64,000 nt of DNA from Streptomyces lydicus (GTDB taxonomy: Bacteria; Actinomycetota; Actinomycetes; Streptomycetales; Streptomycetaceae), in the NCBI RefSeq assembly GCF_004125265.1, contig NZ_RDTE01000003.1, positions 6,696,001 through 6,760,000 of the forward strand, in the 5' to 3' direction. Positions 15,325 to 23,515 of this stretch are shown here, piece by piece; within the stretch, counting starts at the first letter, position 1; every line of letters begins with the position of its first letter. The position numbers and the translations under genes were made by a program. A model generated the notes under the pieces. The model was not told the DNA's origin and made no database searches. It saw nothing but the letters and a program-made list of their open reading frames with translations.

Positions 15325-15868
15325 ACGTTTTCGGCCGTCCCGCCGTGGGGCTTCTCGCCGTTTGCCGCCCGCTGCGCGGTGCGCTCGCCGTGGCGCCTGC
15401 GCCTGCGGCGGGCGTTGCCGCTGTGCGGGGCGGGGTCCGCTGCGCGGGGCTGTCGGGTGCGGTGACGGTCCTCCGCGGGTGGGGGGGTGGGAAAAAGGCC
15501 GGTGGGGGTGATCCTGGGTGGTCCGGTGCGTCTCGTGAGCGATGCAAAATCGCCCACGGGCGGCCGGGAACGGCCAGCGGCCCGCACGACTATGACCGTG
15601 GCCCGCCCCCACCCACGTTTACTTTCTCCCCCACGGGAGGGGACGGGCCGGAGGGGCCGGTGTGTGGGACGTAAAGCGAAGCAGTCCCACACACCGGCCC
15701 CGGAGGTCCGTCGCCGCACCCACAGCCCCGCGCAGCGGACATCGCCCCGCGCAGCGGACCCGCCCGCCGCCAGGCGCAACGGCGAGAAACCCCCATGGTG
15801 GGACAGCCGAAAACGGCCCGAGGCAAAGCGCAGCGGAACGGCGGGCCAGCCGAAAACGTGGGAAGCCC
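15325..15868. repeat. large imperfect inverted-repeat element, non-coding
   Basis: The 568-bp gap between thiG and the kinase holds no credible gene. Instead, the reverse complement of 15325-15465 aligns with 15707-15822: both arms contain CAGCCCCGCGCAGCGGAC, a CCGCC-AGGCGC segment, AACGGCGAGAA(A/G)CCCC and GGGAC(A/G)GCCGAAAACG in the same order. A partial third copy of the last block (GCCAGCCGAAAACGTGGGAAGC) follows at about 15838-15862. A perfect 18-bp hairpin lies at the centre. The ends coincide almost exactly with the flanking genes. Its role is unknown: a non-autonomous element, a remnant, or a structured RNA. Confidence 0.75.
15653..15701. terminator. 18-bp hairpin at the centre of the inverted repeat
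   Basis: Perfect 18-bp arms (GGGGCCGGTGTGTGGGAC and its complement) with a 13-nt A-rich loop. It would act as a terminator in either direction, most plausibly for the thiO-thiS-thiG transcript that ends at 15870. Confidence 0.7.
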
Positions 15869-15869
15869 C

Positions 15870-16727
15870 TTAGAACGCCGGCCGCTCAGGGTCGAACTCC
15901 GGCATCCCCTGCGTCGGCGACGACGCCATCGCGAAGTGGCGCCGCGGAATGCGCCCCGCGCAAAACGCCAAGCGGCCCGCCGTGACCGCGTACCGCATCG
16001 CGGAGGCCATCAGTTCGGGTTCCTGGGCGCGGGTCACCGCGGACGCCAGCATCACCGCTGCGCAGCCCAGCTCCATGGCCAGGGAGACGTCCGATGCCGT
16101 GCCCGCGCCCGCGTCGAGGATGACGGGGACGCCGGCCCGCTCGGTGATCAGCTGGAAGTTGTGGGGGTTGCGGATGCCCAGGCCGGAGCCGATCGGCGAG
16201 CCCAGCGGCATGATCGCGGCGCAGCCCACGTCCTCCAGCTTGCGGGCCAGCACCGGGTCGTCGTTGGTGTAGGGCAGCACGGTGAAACCGTCGTCCACCA
16301 GGGTCTCGGCGGCGTCCAGCAGCTCGATCGGGTCGGGCAGCAGGGTGCGCTCGTCGGCGACCACCTCCAGCTTGACCCAGTTGGTGCCGAGCGCTTCCCG
16401 GGCGAGCCGGGCGGTGAGCACGGCTTCGCCCGCGGTGAAGCAGCCCGCGGTGTTCGGCAGCACCTTGATCTTGTGCCGCTCCAGTACGGACAGCACCGAA
16501 CCCTGCACGGTGGGATCCAGCCGCCGCATGGCGACCGTGGTCAGCTCCGTACCGGAGGCGAGCAGTGCCCGCTCCAGGACGTCGAGGCTGGGTGCGCCAC
16601 CGGTGCCCATGATCAGGCGGGACGCGAAGGTGGTGCCGGCGAGGGTGAGGGGGGCGGGGTCGCTGCCTGTGGCGAGGCAGCCGTCGGATGCGGGGGACGT
16701 TCCCCGGAGCGCTGCGGTGTCGGTCAT
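15870..16727 (-). CDS. thiG: thiazole synthase
   Basis: 285 residues. It forms the thiazole phosphate of thiamine from DXP, dehydroglycine and ThiS thiocarboxylate. Family motifs include SRLIMGTGG, the TNWVKLEV active-site strand with the Schiff-base Lys, MPLGSPIGSGLGI, DAGAGTASD and AVTRAQEP. A 25-residue N-terminal extension before LTLAGTTF is longer than usual, so a start nearer the thiazole-synthase core is possible. It is the last gene of the TPP-controlled thiO-thiS-thiG operon, 9 bp after thiS. Confidence 0.95.
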   Translation of the reverse strand: MTDTAALRGTSPASDGCLATGSDPAPLTLAGTTFASRLIMGTGGAPSLDVLERALLASGTELTTVAMRRLDPTVQGSVLSVLERHKIKVLPNTAGCFTAGEAVLTARLAREALGTNWVKLEVVADERTLLPDPIELLDAAETLVDDGFTVLPYTNDDPVLARKLEDVGCAAIMPLGSPIGSGLGIRNPHNFQLITERAGVPVILDAGAGTASDVSLAMELGCAAVMLASAVTRAQEPELMASAMRYAVTAGRLAFCAGRIPRRHFAMASSPTQGMPEFDPERPAF

Positions 16728-16736
16728 GTCTGCGGA

Positions 16737-16964
16737 TCAGCCTCCCTGGACCGCGGTCAGCACCTCGACGCGGTCGCCGTCGGCGAGCAAAGTGGCGGGC
16801 CACTGAGTACGGGGCACCACGGTCTCATTGACCGCCGCGGCCACCCCGGCGGGCGCCTGGGACAGCGTCGCGACGAGCCGGTCGAGGGGCAGGCCGGCGG
16901 GGATCTCGCGGGGCTCCCCGTTGACGGACACCGAGACGGTGGGGGCGGGTGGGGCGGTGTTCAT
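16737..16964 (-). CDS. thiS: sulfur carrier protein ThiS
   Basis: 75 residues, ubiquitin-like fold, ending in the required Gly-Gly that is adenylated and converted to a thiocarboxylate. SVNGEPREIP and NETVVPRTQW are typical family blocks. Its ATG overlaps the thiO stop by 4 bp, so the genes are translationally coupled. Confidence 0.95.
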   Translation of the reverse strand: MNTAPPAPTVSVSVNGEPREIPAGLPLDRLVATLSQAPAGVAAAVNETVVPRTQWPATLLADGDRVEVLTAVQGG

Positions 16965-18214
16965 ACGGGCTGCTCCTGTGGGGCACGGGTGCGCTCGGGT
17001 CCCGGCGTGGCGCCGGGGGCCCCTCCGGGCCGTTCGGGCGTGGGGGAGAAGCGCGCGGGGGAGAAGGGGCGGGCCTCCTCGGGGAGGAGGCCGGTGGCCA
17101 GTACCTCGGCCATCGCGTCACCGGTGACGGGGGTGAGCAGCACTCCGTTGCGGAAGTGGCCGGTGGCGAGGTGGAGTCCTGGCAGTGCGGTCGGCCCGAG
17201 CATCGGGGCGTTGTCGGGGGAGCCGGGGCGCAGGCCGGCGCAGGTCTCGACGAGCGGGAGCTCGGTGATGCCGGGGACCAGCTCGTGGGCGTCGCGCAGC
17301 AGCTCGTAGACCCCGCCGGCGGTCACGGTGGTGTCCCAGCCCAGTTCCTCGCTGGTGGCGCCGACGACCAGTTCGCCGCTCTCGCGCGGGACCAGGTAGA
17401 GCGGGCCGCCGCGGACGACCGCCCGTACGGTGCGGGAGAGGAAGGCGGGACTGCCGGCGGGCATCTGCGGCAGCCGCAGCCGCAGCACCTGGCCCTTGAC
17501 GGGGCGCACCTGCGGCAGCACCTCGTCGGGCACGCCGTCGAGCCGGCCGCTCCAGCTGCCCGCGGCCAGCACGACCTGGCCGGCCGCGATCCGGGTGCCG
17601 TCGGCGAGTTCGGCGCCGGCGGCCCGGCCGCCGTCGACCGTCAGCCGTACGGCCCGGCTCCGGTGGAAGGCCACCCCGGAGCGCTCACAGGCGGTCGCCA
17701 GTGCGCTCGCCAGCCGGCGCGGATCGACCTGGTGGTCGCCGTCCACCCGCAGGCCGCCGCGCACCCCGGGGGCCAGCATCGGCTCCAGCCGCCGGCACTC
17801 GCGCCCCGTGAGCCACTGCGACTCCAGCCCCGAGCGGGTCTGCAGGGCGTGCAGGTCGCGCAGGTGGGCGCGGTCGTCGGCGTCCAGCGCGACGGCCAGG
17901 GTGCCGCACCGCCGGTAGCCGACGGGCAGTCCCGCGGCCTCCTCCAGCTCTTCGACGAAGCGGGGGTAGCGCCGGGCGGAGGCGAGATTGAGCCCCAGCA
18001 GGGTCTGCTCGCCGTAGTGGAGCTCGGTGACCGCGGCCAGCATCCCGGCCGCGACCCGGGCGGCGCCGCCCCCGGGCGCGGGGTCGGCCACCGCGGCGCT
18101 CAGCCCGCGTCCTGCCGCCCGCCAGGCGGTGACCAGGCCGATGATGCCGCCGCCGATGACCAGCACATCAGGGCTCTGCGGGGTGGGTCGTGAGCGGGTG
18201 GCAGTTGCGTGCAT
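16961..18214 (-). CDS. thiO: glycine oxidase ThiO
   Basis: 417 residues. A FAD-dependent amine oxidase of the DAO family that converts glycine to the dehydroglycine used by ThiG. The FAD Rossmann motif VLVIGGGIIGLVTA (residues 17-30) and the AAGMLAAVTE, GDHQVDPRRL, CAGLRPGSPDNAP and GHFRNGVLL motifs are typical. It is the first gene of the thiO-thiS-thiG operon. The ribosome site GGGAGGGGC lies at the 3' edge of a TPP riboswitch, which indicates translational control. Confidence 0.94.
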   Translation of the reverse strand: MHATATRSRPTPQSPDVLVIGGGIIGLVTAWRAAGRGLSAAVADPAPGGGAARVAAGMLAAVTELHYGEQTLLGLNLASARRYPRFVEELEEAAGLPVGYRRCGTLAVALDADDRAHLRDLHALQTRSGLESQWLTGRECRRLEPMLAPGVRGGLRVDGDHQVDPRRLASALATACERSGVAFHRSRAVRLTVDGGRAAGAELADGTRIAAGQVVLAAGSWSGRLDGVPDEVLPQVRPVKGQVLRLRLPQMPAGSPAFLSRTVRAVVRGGPLYLVPRESGELVVGATSEELGWDTTVTAGGVYELLRDAHELVPGITELPLVETCAGLRPGSPDNAPMLGPTALPGLHLATGHFRNGVLLTPVTGDAMAEVLATGLLPEEARPFSPARFSPTPERPGGAPGATPGPERTRAPQEQPV

Positions 18215-18221
18215 GGGCGTC

Positions 18222-18318
18222 CAGCCCCTCCCTTCGCCGGCATGACCCGGATCAGGTTCGTACGGTCGGAGGCCGGCCAGCCTCCCTCTCAGCCCGGTGC
18301 GTCCGGGCTCCCGCGAGT
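18222..18318 (-). promoter_or_regulatory. TPP riboswitch (THI element)
   Basis: On the minus strand the leader reads GGGAGCCCGG, then GGGCTGAGAGGGAGGC, then GACCGTACGAACCTGATCCGG and GTCATGCCGGCGAAGGGAG in the order of the thi-box core: the CUGAGA pyrimidine sensor and the ACCUGAU(C)...GG(G)UCAUGCCGGCGAAGGGA diphosphate sensor. The 3' end overlaps the thiO ribosome-binding site, so thiamine pyrophosphate should block translation initiation. Confidence 0.95.
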
Positions 18319-18479
18319 GCGTGTATCCGTCACCCTAATACGGGGCCGCGGGGCACCGTAAGGCAGCGCCCCCGGCCTCCCGGGGCCCGCTACCCGGGCC
18401 GCCCGCACGGTGACGCTGTGTCAGAGATCTCCTTGCGCGCTGCTGCGAGCCGCCTCACACCCCGTCCTAGAGTGATCGG

Positions 18480-19721
18480 GTGAGCGAGCAGAGCAAGTCC
18501 TCCCAGGCCCCTGACCGCACGCCGCACGTCGTGATCGCCGGTGCCGGAATCGCGGGTGTGCAGACCGCGGTCGCCCTGCGCGAACAGGGCTGGCCCGGCG
18601 CGATCACGCTCCTCGGCGACGAGCCCCACCAGCCCTACGACCGTCCGCCGCTGTCCAAGGCGGTACTGCTGGGCAAGGCCGAGGGCTCCGCCTTCGACGT
18701 CGACTTCGACGCGCTCGGCGTCACCCTCCACCTCAGCCGCCCGGTCACCGGCCTGGTGCCCCACGCCCGTGTGGTCGAGACGGCCGAGGGACCGGTCCCC
18801 TACGACTACGCGGTCCTGGCGACCGGCGCCGAGCCGGTCGTGCTGCCCGGCAGCGCGGGACTTCCCGGCGTTCATCTGCTGCGCACCCTGGACGACGCCG
18901 AGCGGCTGCGGCCGGTGCTCGCCGCCCAGCACGAGATCGTGGTCGTCGGGGCCGGCTGGATCGGCGCCGAGTTCGCCACCGCGGCGCGTGAGGCGGGCTG
19001 CGCGGTCACCGTCGTCGAGGCCGCCGACCGTCCGCTGGCCGGTGCGCTGCCCGCCGAGGTCGCCGCCCATATGGCCGGCTGGTACGCGGACGCGGGAGCC
19101 GAGCTGCGCACCGGCGCCCGGGTCGCCTCCGTCACGGCGGGCGCGGTCACCCTCGACGACGGCACGGTGCTGCCCGCGGACGCGGTGGTCATCGGGATCG
19201 GCGCCCGCCCCGCGACCGGCTGGCTGGCCGGCTCGGGCGTCGAGCTCTCGCCCCGGGACGGCTCCGTGCTGGCCGACGAGCAGCTGCGCACCTCCGTGCC
19301 CGATGTCTACGCGGTCGGCGACTGCGCCTCCTTCCCCTCGGCCCGCTACGGCGCCCGCCTGCTGATCCACCACTGGGACAACGCCCTCCAGGGCCCGCGC
19401 ACGGTCGCCGAGAACATCGCCCGCGGCGAGGCGGAAGGGGTGGCCTACGACCCCGTCCCGTACTTCTGGTCGGAGCAGTTCGGCCGGTTCGTGCAGTACG
19501 TGGGCCACCACGGGGACGCCGACGAGCTGGTCTGGCGCGGCGACCCGGCCGGGGCGGCCTGGTCGGTGATCTGGCTGCGGGAGGGACGGCTCGTCGCGCT
19601 GCTGGCCGTGGGGCGGCCCCGGGACCTCGCCCAGGGGCGCAAGCTGATCGAGCGGGGCGTCGCCCTGGACCGGGAGCGGGCCGCGAACGCGTCGGTGCCG
19701 CTCAAGGCCGCGGCGCTGTAG
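18480..19721 (+). CDS. FAD/NAD(P)-dependent ferredoxin reductase-like oxidoreductase
   Basis: 413 residues, pyridine nucleotide-disulfide oxidoreductase class without a redox CXXC. FAD motif VVIAGAGIAGVQTA at about 17-30, NAD motif VVVGAGWIGAEFA at about 156-168, second FAD block DVYAVGDCA near 280 and a reductase C-terminal domain. This resembles rhodocoxin, putidaredoxin or terpredoxin reductases that feed electrons to ferredoxins. No ferredoxin or P450 lies beside it, so the partner is unknown. TAGAGT (18468-18473) lies 6 bp before the GTG, suggesting a leaderless mRNA. Confidence 0.87.
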   Translation: MSEQSKSSQAPDRTPHVVIAGAGIAGVQTAVALREQGWPGAITLLGDEPHQPYDRPPLSKAVLLGKAEGSAFDVDFDALGVTLHLSRPVTGLVPHARVVETAEGPVPYDYAVLATGAEPVVLPGSAGLPGVHLLRTLDDAERLRPVLAAQHEIVVVGAGWIGAEFATAAREAGCAVTVVEAADRPLAGALPAEVAAHMAGWYADAGAELRTGARVASVTAGAVTLDDGTVLPADAVVIGIGARPATGWLAGSGVELSPRDGSVLADEQLRTSVPDVYAVGDCASFPSARYGARLLIHHWDNALQGPRTVAENIARGEAEGVAYDPVPYFWSEQFGRFVQYVGHHGDADELVWRGDPAGAAWSVIWLREGRLVALLAVGRPRDLAQGRKLIERGVALDRERAANASVPLKAAAL

Positions 19722-19855
19722 CCGGGCTCCGGTGCCGGGAGCGCGGTGACCGGCGGTGGCCGGCCGGGCGCCGGCCGTCACCCGCTGGTGTGCAGCGGGC
19801 CTCCGATGGCGATGCCCGGCTACCGGCTGTCAGTGGGAGGTGGCAGGCTTGTCCC

Positions 19856-20221
19856 GTGACCGAGATTGACGCAAACATCGATGGACTCGTCCCCGCCTGG
19901 CTCACCCTCCCCGACATCGCCGAACAGCTCGGCGTCGAGGTGACGCGGGTCCGGCAGCTGGTCAAGGAGGGCCAGCTGATCGCGGTGCGCCGCGGCGAGA
20001 ACCGGGCGCTGCACGTGCCCGCCGATTTCATCCAGGACGACAAGGTGGTCAAGGGCCTCGTCGGCACCCTCACCCTCCTCAAGGACGACGGTTTCACCGA
20101 CGAGGAGATGCTGGAGTGGCTGTTCACTCCCGATGAGACCCTGCCCGGCACGCCCGCCCAGGCGCTGCGCGAGAATCGCGGTACGGAGGTGAAGCGCCGG
20201 GCCCAGGCGCTCGCCGTCTGA
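19856..20221 (+). CDS. Rv2175c-family DNA-binding protein
   Basis: 121 residues. A winged-helix/MerR-like segment LTLPDIAEQLGVEVTRVRQLVKEGQLIAVRRG (16-47) is followed by a conserved C-terminal block DDGFTDEEMLEWLFTPDE. This is the family of M. tuberculosis Rv2175c, a DNA-binding protein reported as a substrate of the kinase PknL encoded next to it. Here a PASTA kinase lies 4.5 kb away. The GTG at 19856 was chosen because the family starts near VTEIDANIDGLVPAWL. GGGAGGTGG lies about 15 bp upstream, rather far. Target sites are unknown. Confidence 0.85.
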   Translation: MTEIDANIDGLVPAWLTLPDIAEQLGVEVTRVRQLVKEGQLIAVRRGENRALHVPADFIQDDKVVKGLVGTLTLLKDDGFTDEEMLEWLFTPDETLPGTPAQALRENRGTEVKRRAQALAV

Positions 20222-20280
20222 CGCCGTGACGCGGCCCGCACCGCGCCGGCGGCCGCACCAGCACCCGTAACCGCATCCGC

Positions 20281-20317
20281 GGGGCGTACGGACCGGAAGG
20301 TCCGGCCCGTACGCCCC
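20281..20317 (+). terminator. stem-loop between the DNA-binding gene and thiE
   Basis: Arms GGGGCGTACGG and CCGTACGCCCC enclose a smaller GGACC/GGTCC pairing with a bulge. It lies 60 bp after the Rv2175c-like stop and 22 bp before thiE. It is probably a terminator of the upstream gene. An attenuator for thiE cannot be excluded, but no thi-box is visible here. Confidence 0.6.
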
Positions 20318-20338
20318 CGACCTGGGAGAAGCCGCCCG

Positions 20339-21040
20339 ATGACCACCGCACGCCCGGCCCTGTCCGATGCCCGGCTCTACCTCTGCACGGACGCCCGGCG
20401 GCGGCAGGGCGATCTCCCGCAGTTCCTGGACGCGGTGCTCTCCTCGGGTGTGGACATCGTCCAGCTGCGGGACAAGGGCATGGAGGCCGGCGAGGAGCTG
20501 CGGCATCTGGAGGTCTTCGCGGACGCCTGCCGGCGGCACGGCAAGCTGCTCGCGGTCAACGACCGCGCCGATGTCGCCCATGCGGCGGGCAGCGATGTCC
20601 TGCATCTCGGACAGGGCGATCTGCCGGTCCCGGCCGCCCGCGCCCTGCTGGGCCAGGACGTCCTCATAGGCCGCTCCACGCACGCCGAGGCCGAGGTGGA
20701 CGCCGCGCTCACCGAACCCGGAGTGGACTACTTCTGCACGGGCCCCTGCTGGCCGACCCCCACCAAGCCCGGCCGCCACGCCCCCGGCCTCGACCTGGTC
20801 CGTTACGCCGCGGCCCGCGCCCCCGAGCGCCCCTGGTTCGCGATCGGCGGGATCGATGCCGGGAATCTGGACGAGGTGCTGCAGGCCGGCGCCCGCCGGA
20901 TCGTGGTGGTCCGCGCCCTCACGGAGGCGGACGATCCGGGAGCGGCGGCCGCCGCACTGGCCCGGCGCGTCCGGGCCTGGGACGCCCCGGACGCCCCGGA
21001 GGCCTCCGCATCGGCGCGTCCGGCCCGCGCGGCCGGCTGA
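20339..21040 (+). CDS. thiE: thiamine-phosphate synthase
   Basis: 233 residues, TIM barrel that joins HMP-pyrophosphate to thiazole phosphate. Recognised by DIVQLRDKG, AVNDRADVAHA, DVLHLGQGDLP, IGRSTH, TPTKPGRHAPGL and WFAIGGIDAGN. Residues 215-233 are an Ala/Pro tail. The ATG at 20339 has GGGAGAA upstream. It lies apart from thiO-thiS-thiG, on the opposite strand and without a riboswitch of its own in the 117-bp gap. Confidence 0.94.
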   Translation: MTTARPALSDARLYLCTDARRRQGDLPQFLDAVLSSGVDIVQLRDKGMEAGEELRHLEVFADACRRHGKLLAVNDRADVAHAAGSDVLHLGQGDLPVPAARALLGQDVLIGRSTHAEAEVDAALTEPGVDYFCTGPCWPTPTKPGRHAPGLDLVRYAAARAPERPWFAIGGIDAGNLDEVLQAGARRIVVVRALTEADDPGAAAAALARRVRAWDAPDAPEASASARPARAAG

Positions 21041-21134
21041 CCGAGGTGACGGGGGATCGGATGGCCGGGTGACCTGCGTCACCGTGCCCGGTGTCGGGAG
21101 CCGGGCGGTCCGCTGACGTCCCGGCGACCGGAAA

Positions 21135-21153
21135 ATGTCCACCCAGTGGACAT
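21135..21153 (+). promoter_or_regulatory. 19-bp perfect palindrome upstream of metF
   Basis: Two perfect 8-bp arms, ATGTCCAC and its complement, separated by CCA. It lies 34 bp upstream of the proposed -35 of metF, the usual place for an activator or repressor operator. The cognate regulator is not identifiable from the window. Confidence 0.6.
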
Positions 21154-21187
21154 CAACCCGGCCAACCAGGCATTACGCCCGACGCGG

Positions 21188-21216
21188 TTGGTGTGGGCCC
21201 GCCCGGTGGTTAACCT
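21188..21216 (+). promoter_or_regulatory. metF promoter, leaderless
   Basis: TTGGTG, a 17-bp spacer and TAACCT, with the ATG 6 bp after the -10. No ribosome site exists, so the mRNA probably begins at the start codon. Confidence 0.55.
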
Positions 21217-21222
21217 GCCGGT

Positions 21223-22140
21223 ATGGCCCTAGGTACAGCTTCCACCAGGACTGATCGCGCACGCACGGTGCGCGACCTGCTCGCTTCCGGCAAGCAGTCG
21301 TATTCGTTCGAGTTCGCCGCCCCCAAGACGGAGAAGGGCGAACGGACCCTGTGGAACGCCATTCGCCGCATCGAGGCCGTCTCGCCGACGTTCGTCTCCG
21401 TGACGTACGGCGCCGGCGGCACCTCCCGTGACGGCACGGTGCGCGCCACCGAGCGCATCGCCACCGACACCACCCTGACCCCGGTGGCCCACCTCACCGC
21501 GGTCAACCACTCCACGGCCGACCTGCGCAACATCATCGGCCAGTACGCCGACGCCGGGATCCGCAACATGCTGGCGCTGCGCGGCGACCCGCCGGGCGAC
21601 CCGATGGGCGAGTGGGTCAAGCACCCCGACGGCATCGGCTACGCCGCCGACCTGGTCCGGCTGATCAAGGAGTCCGGCGACTTCTGCGTCGGCGTCGCGG
21701 CCTTCCCCGAGATGCATCCGCGCTCGACGGACTGGGACAGTGACGTGGCACACTTCGTCGCCAAGTGCCGGGCCGGTGCGGACTTCGCCATCACCCAGAT
21801 GTTCTTCTACCCCGAGGACTACTTCCGGCTGCGGGACCGCGTTGCGGCGGCGGGTTGCTCGACGCCGATCATTCCGGAGATCATGCCGGTCACGAACGTG
21901 CGCCAGATCGAGCGGTTCGCTCAGCTCAGCAATGCGGCCTTCCCGCCCGAGCTGGCCGAGCGGATCCTCGCCGTCAAGGACGACCCGGCGGCGGTACGCT
22001 CCATTGGTATCGAGTACGCAACGGACCTGTGCGCACGCTTGATGGCCGAGGATGTTCCCGGGTTGCACTTCATTACCCTGAACCACTCCACGGCGACCCT
22101 GGAAATCTACGAGAATCTGGGACTGCACCAGCAGTCCTGA
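21223..22140 (+). CDS. metF: methylenetetrahydrofolate reductase
   Basis: 305 residues, normal length. FAD-dependent reduction of 5,10-methylene-THF to 5-methyl-THF for methionine synthesis. Characteristic blocks: SFEFAAPKTEKGE with the catalytic Glu, VSVTYGAGGTSRDGT, HLTAVNHS, LALRGDPPGDP, FPEMHP, KCRAGADFAITQMFFYPEDYFRLRDRV (in two parts), PIIPEIMPVTNVRQI and HFITLNHS. It is followed 36 bp later by a membrane protein gene on the same strand. Confidence 0.96.
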   Translation: MALGTASTRTDRARTVRDLLASGKQSYSFEFAAPKTEKGERTLWNAIRRIEAVSPTFVSVTYGAGGTSRDGTVRATERIATDTTLTPVAHLTAVNHSTADLRNIIGQYADAGIRNMLALRGDPPGDPMGEWVKHPDGIGYAADLVRLIKESGDFCVGVAAFPEMHPRSTDWDSDVAHFVAKCRAGADFAITQMFFYPEDYFRLRDRVAAAGCSTPIIPEIMPVTNVRQIERFAQLSNAAFPPELAERILAVKDDPAAVRSIGIEYATDLCARLMAEDVPGLHFITLNHSTATLEIYENLGLHQQS

Positions 22141-22176
22141 TCACGGTGGCCGGCGAGCGGCGGAAGAGGGGCGTAT

Positions 22177-23424
22177 ATGGGCTGGGCGGTCCTCTACATC
22201 GCGTTCGGCCTGGTGGCACTGTGGCTGTTGGGCGAGGTCCTGCTCCAGAACAAGGCGCGGCTGCGCTGGCGGCTGCTGGCCCTCGCCGGTTTTCTCGGTG
22301 TGGTCGTGGGTGTCATCATCCCGTCAATAGTCGTGATCGGGCTGGGACTTGTCGCCTTCGCCATCGGGCAGACGAATGTGACGCTCTCCTTCCGTCGCGG
22401 TTTCACCGCCGGCTGGGCCCTGCGCAGCAAGCCCGGGGAGTCCGGCACCGGGACGTCCGGCGAGAGCGGCCGGCGCCGCCGGGCCCGCCCGTCCGGACCG
22501 CCCCCCGCCGAACCGACCCTGGAGGTCTCCGGCCTGGAGGCGGTGGCGCCCACCGAGGCCCCCGCACGGGCCGGTGACGGGGGCCCGGACACCTTCGAGA
22601 GCACCGGCGGCTTCCAGCGGGTGGACCCCTACGCCGGGCAGGACACCTTTGCCGGGCAGGGCTCCTACGGCGGACCCGGTACCCCCGCGGGGCAGGACGG
22701 CTTCGCCGCGCAGGACACCTTCGTTGCGGGGCAGGAGGCTTTCGCCGCGCAGGAGACCGTGGTCGGGCAGGGCTTCTACGGCGGGCCCCCCGGCGACGAC
22801 TACCGCGGCCAGGATCCGTACCAGGACCCCTACCAGGGGCAGCAGCAGGACCAAGGCGCTTACGCCACCCAGGCGTTCGCCGCCCCGGACGACTTCGCGC
22901 GGGCCGACACCACCGCCGTCTACGCTCCCCAGCCGATGCCCGACGAGACCGGCCAGTACGGCATCTACAGCCCCGACGCCCGTGGCCGGCAGCCCGGTTA
23001 CCAGGGTTACGGCGGCTACGACGTCTACGACGCTGCCGCCGGCAACGGCAACGGCAACGGCAACGGCTATGCGTACGGCGGCGGTTACGATCAGACCGGA
23101 GCCGGCCAGGACCCCTACGCCGACCCCTATGCGGCCTACGGCGACGGCCAGGGCCAGCAGGCGGCGTACACCGACCCGTACCTCGGCGGCCAGCAGTACG
23201 CCGCGTCCTACGACCCCTACCAGCAGGCGGACCCCTACGCCTCGGCTCCCTACGCGGCGCAGCAGTACGACGCCCAGGGACAGCCGCTCGGCCAGGGCTA
23301 CGGCGAGACCCCGCCCGGTGGCGTCTGGGTCCCCCAGCAGCGCGACGGCGAACTCCCGCCCGAGCAGCAGCCTTACCCGCCCTACCAGCAGCCGGGGTAC
23401 GACGGGCAGCAGTACCGCTACTGA
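22177..23424 (+). CDS. membrane protein with long Gln/Tyr/Asp/Pro-rich tail
   Basis: 415 residues of unknown function. Two or three membrane helices occupy 1-65, followed by a short basic stretch (RRGFTAGWALRSK), a Pro/Glu-rich linker, and about 270 residues of low complexity dominated by Gly, Gln, Tyr, Asp and Pro with recurring AGQD(T/G)F, DPYQ, DPYA and QQY units and a short (Gly-Asn) run at about 288-296. The composition suggests an intrinsically disordered, aromatic-sticker tail on the cytoplasmic face. It is probably co-transcribed with metF, but a functional link is not evident. Confidence 0.8.
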   Translation: MGWAVLYIAFGLVALWLLGEVLLQNKARLRWRLLALAGFLGVVVGVIIPSIVVIGLGLVAFAIGQTNVTLSFRRGFTAGWALRSKPGESGTGTSGESGRRRRARPSGPPPAEPTLEVSGLEAVAPTEAPARAGDGGPDTFESTGGFQRVDPYAGQDTFAGQGSYGGPGTPAGQDGFAAQDTFVAGQEAFAAQETVVGQGFYGGPPGDDYRGQDPYQDPYQGQQQDQGAYATQAFAAPDDFARADTTAVYAPQPMPDETGQYGIYSPDARGRQPGYQGYGGYDVYDAAAGNGNGNGNGYAYGGGYDQTGAGQDPYADPYAAYGDGQGQQAAYTDPYLGGQQYAASYDPYQQADPYASAPYAAQQYDAQGQPLGQGYGETPPGGVWVPQQRDGELPPEQQPYPPYQQPGYDGQQYRY

Positions 23425-23515
23425 GCGGACGGACGCCCGGCCGGCGGCGCCGCCGCGCGCCGCGACGGCCCCGGCCCGCCCGGGCAGCCCCCGCCGGGGC
23501 AGCCCCTCCCGCCAC

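Noticed and set aside
13220..15511. 763-codon plus-strand frame opposite the PASTA kinase
   Set aside because: Composition is Gly/Arg/Val/Asp shadow sequence. The minus strand encodes a complete kinase with all catalytic motifs.
15302..15869. Several 60-130 codon frames in the thiG-kinase gap
   Set aside because: They mirror each other because the DNA is an inverted repeat. They have low-complexity composition, and none has a convincing start.
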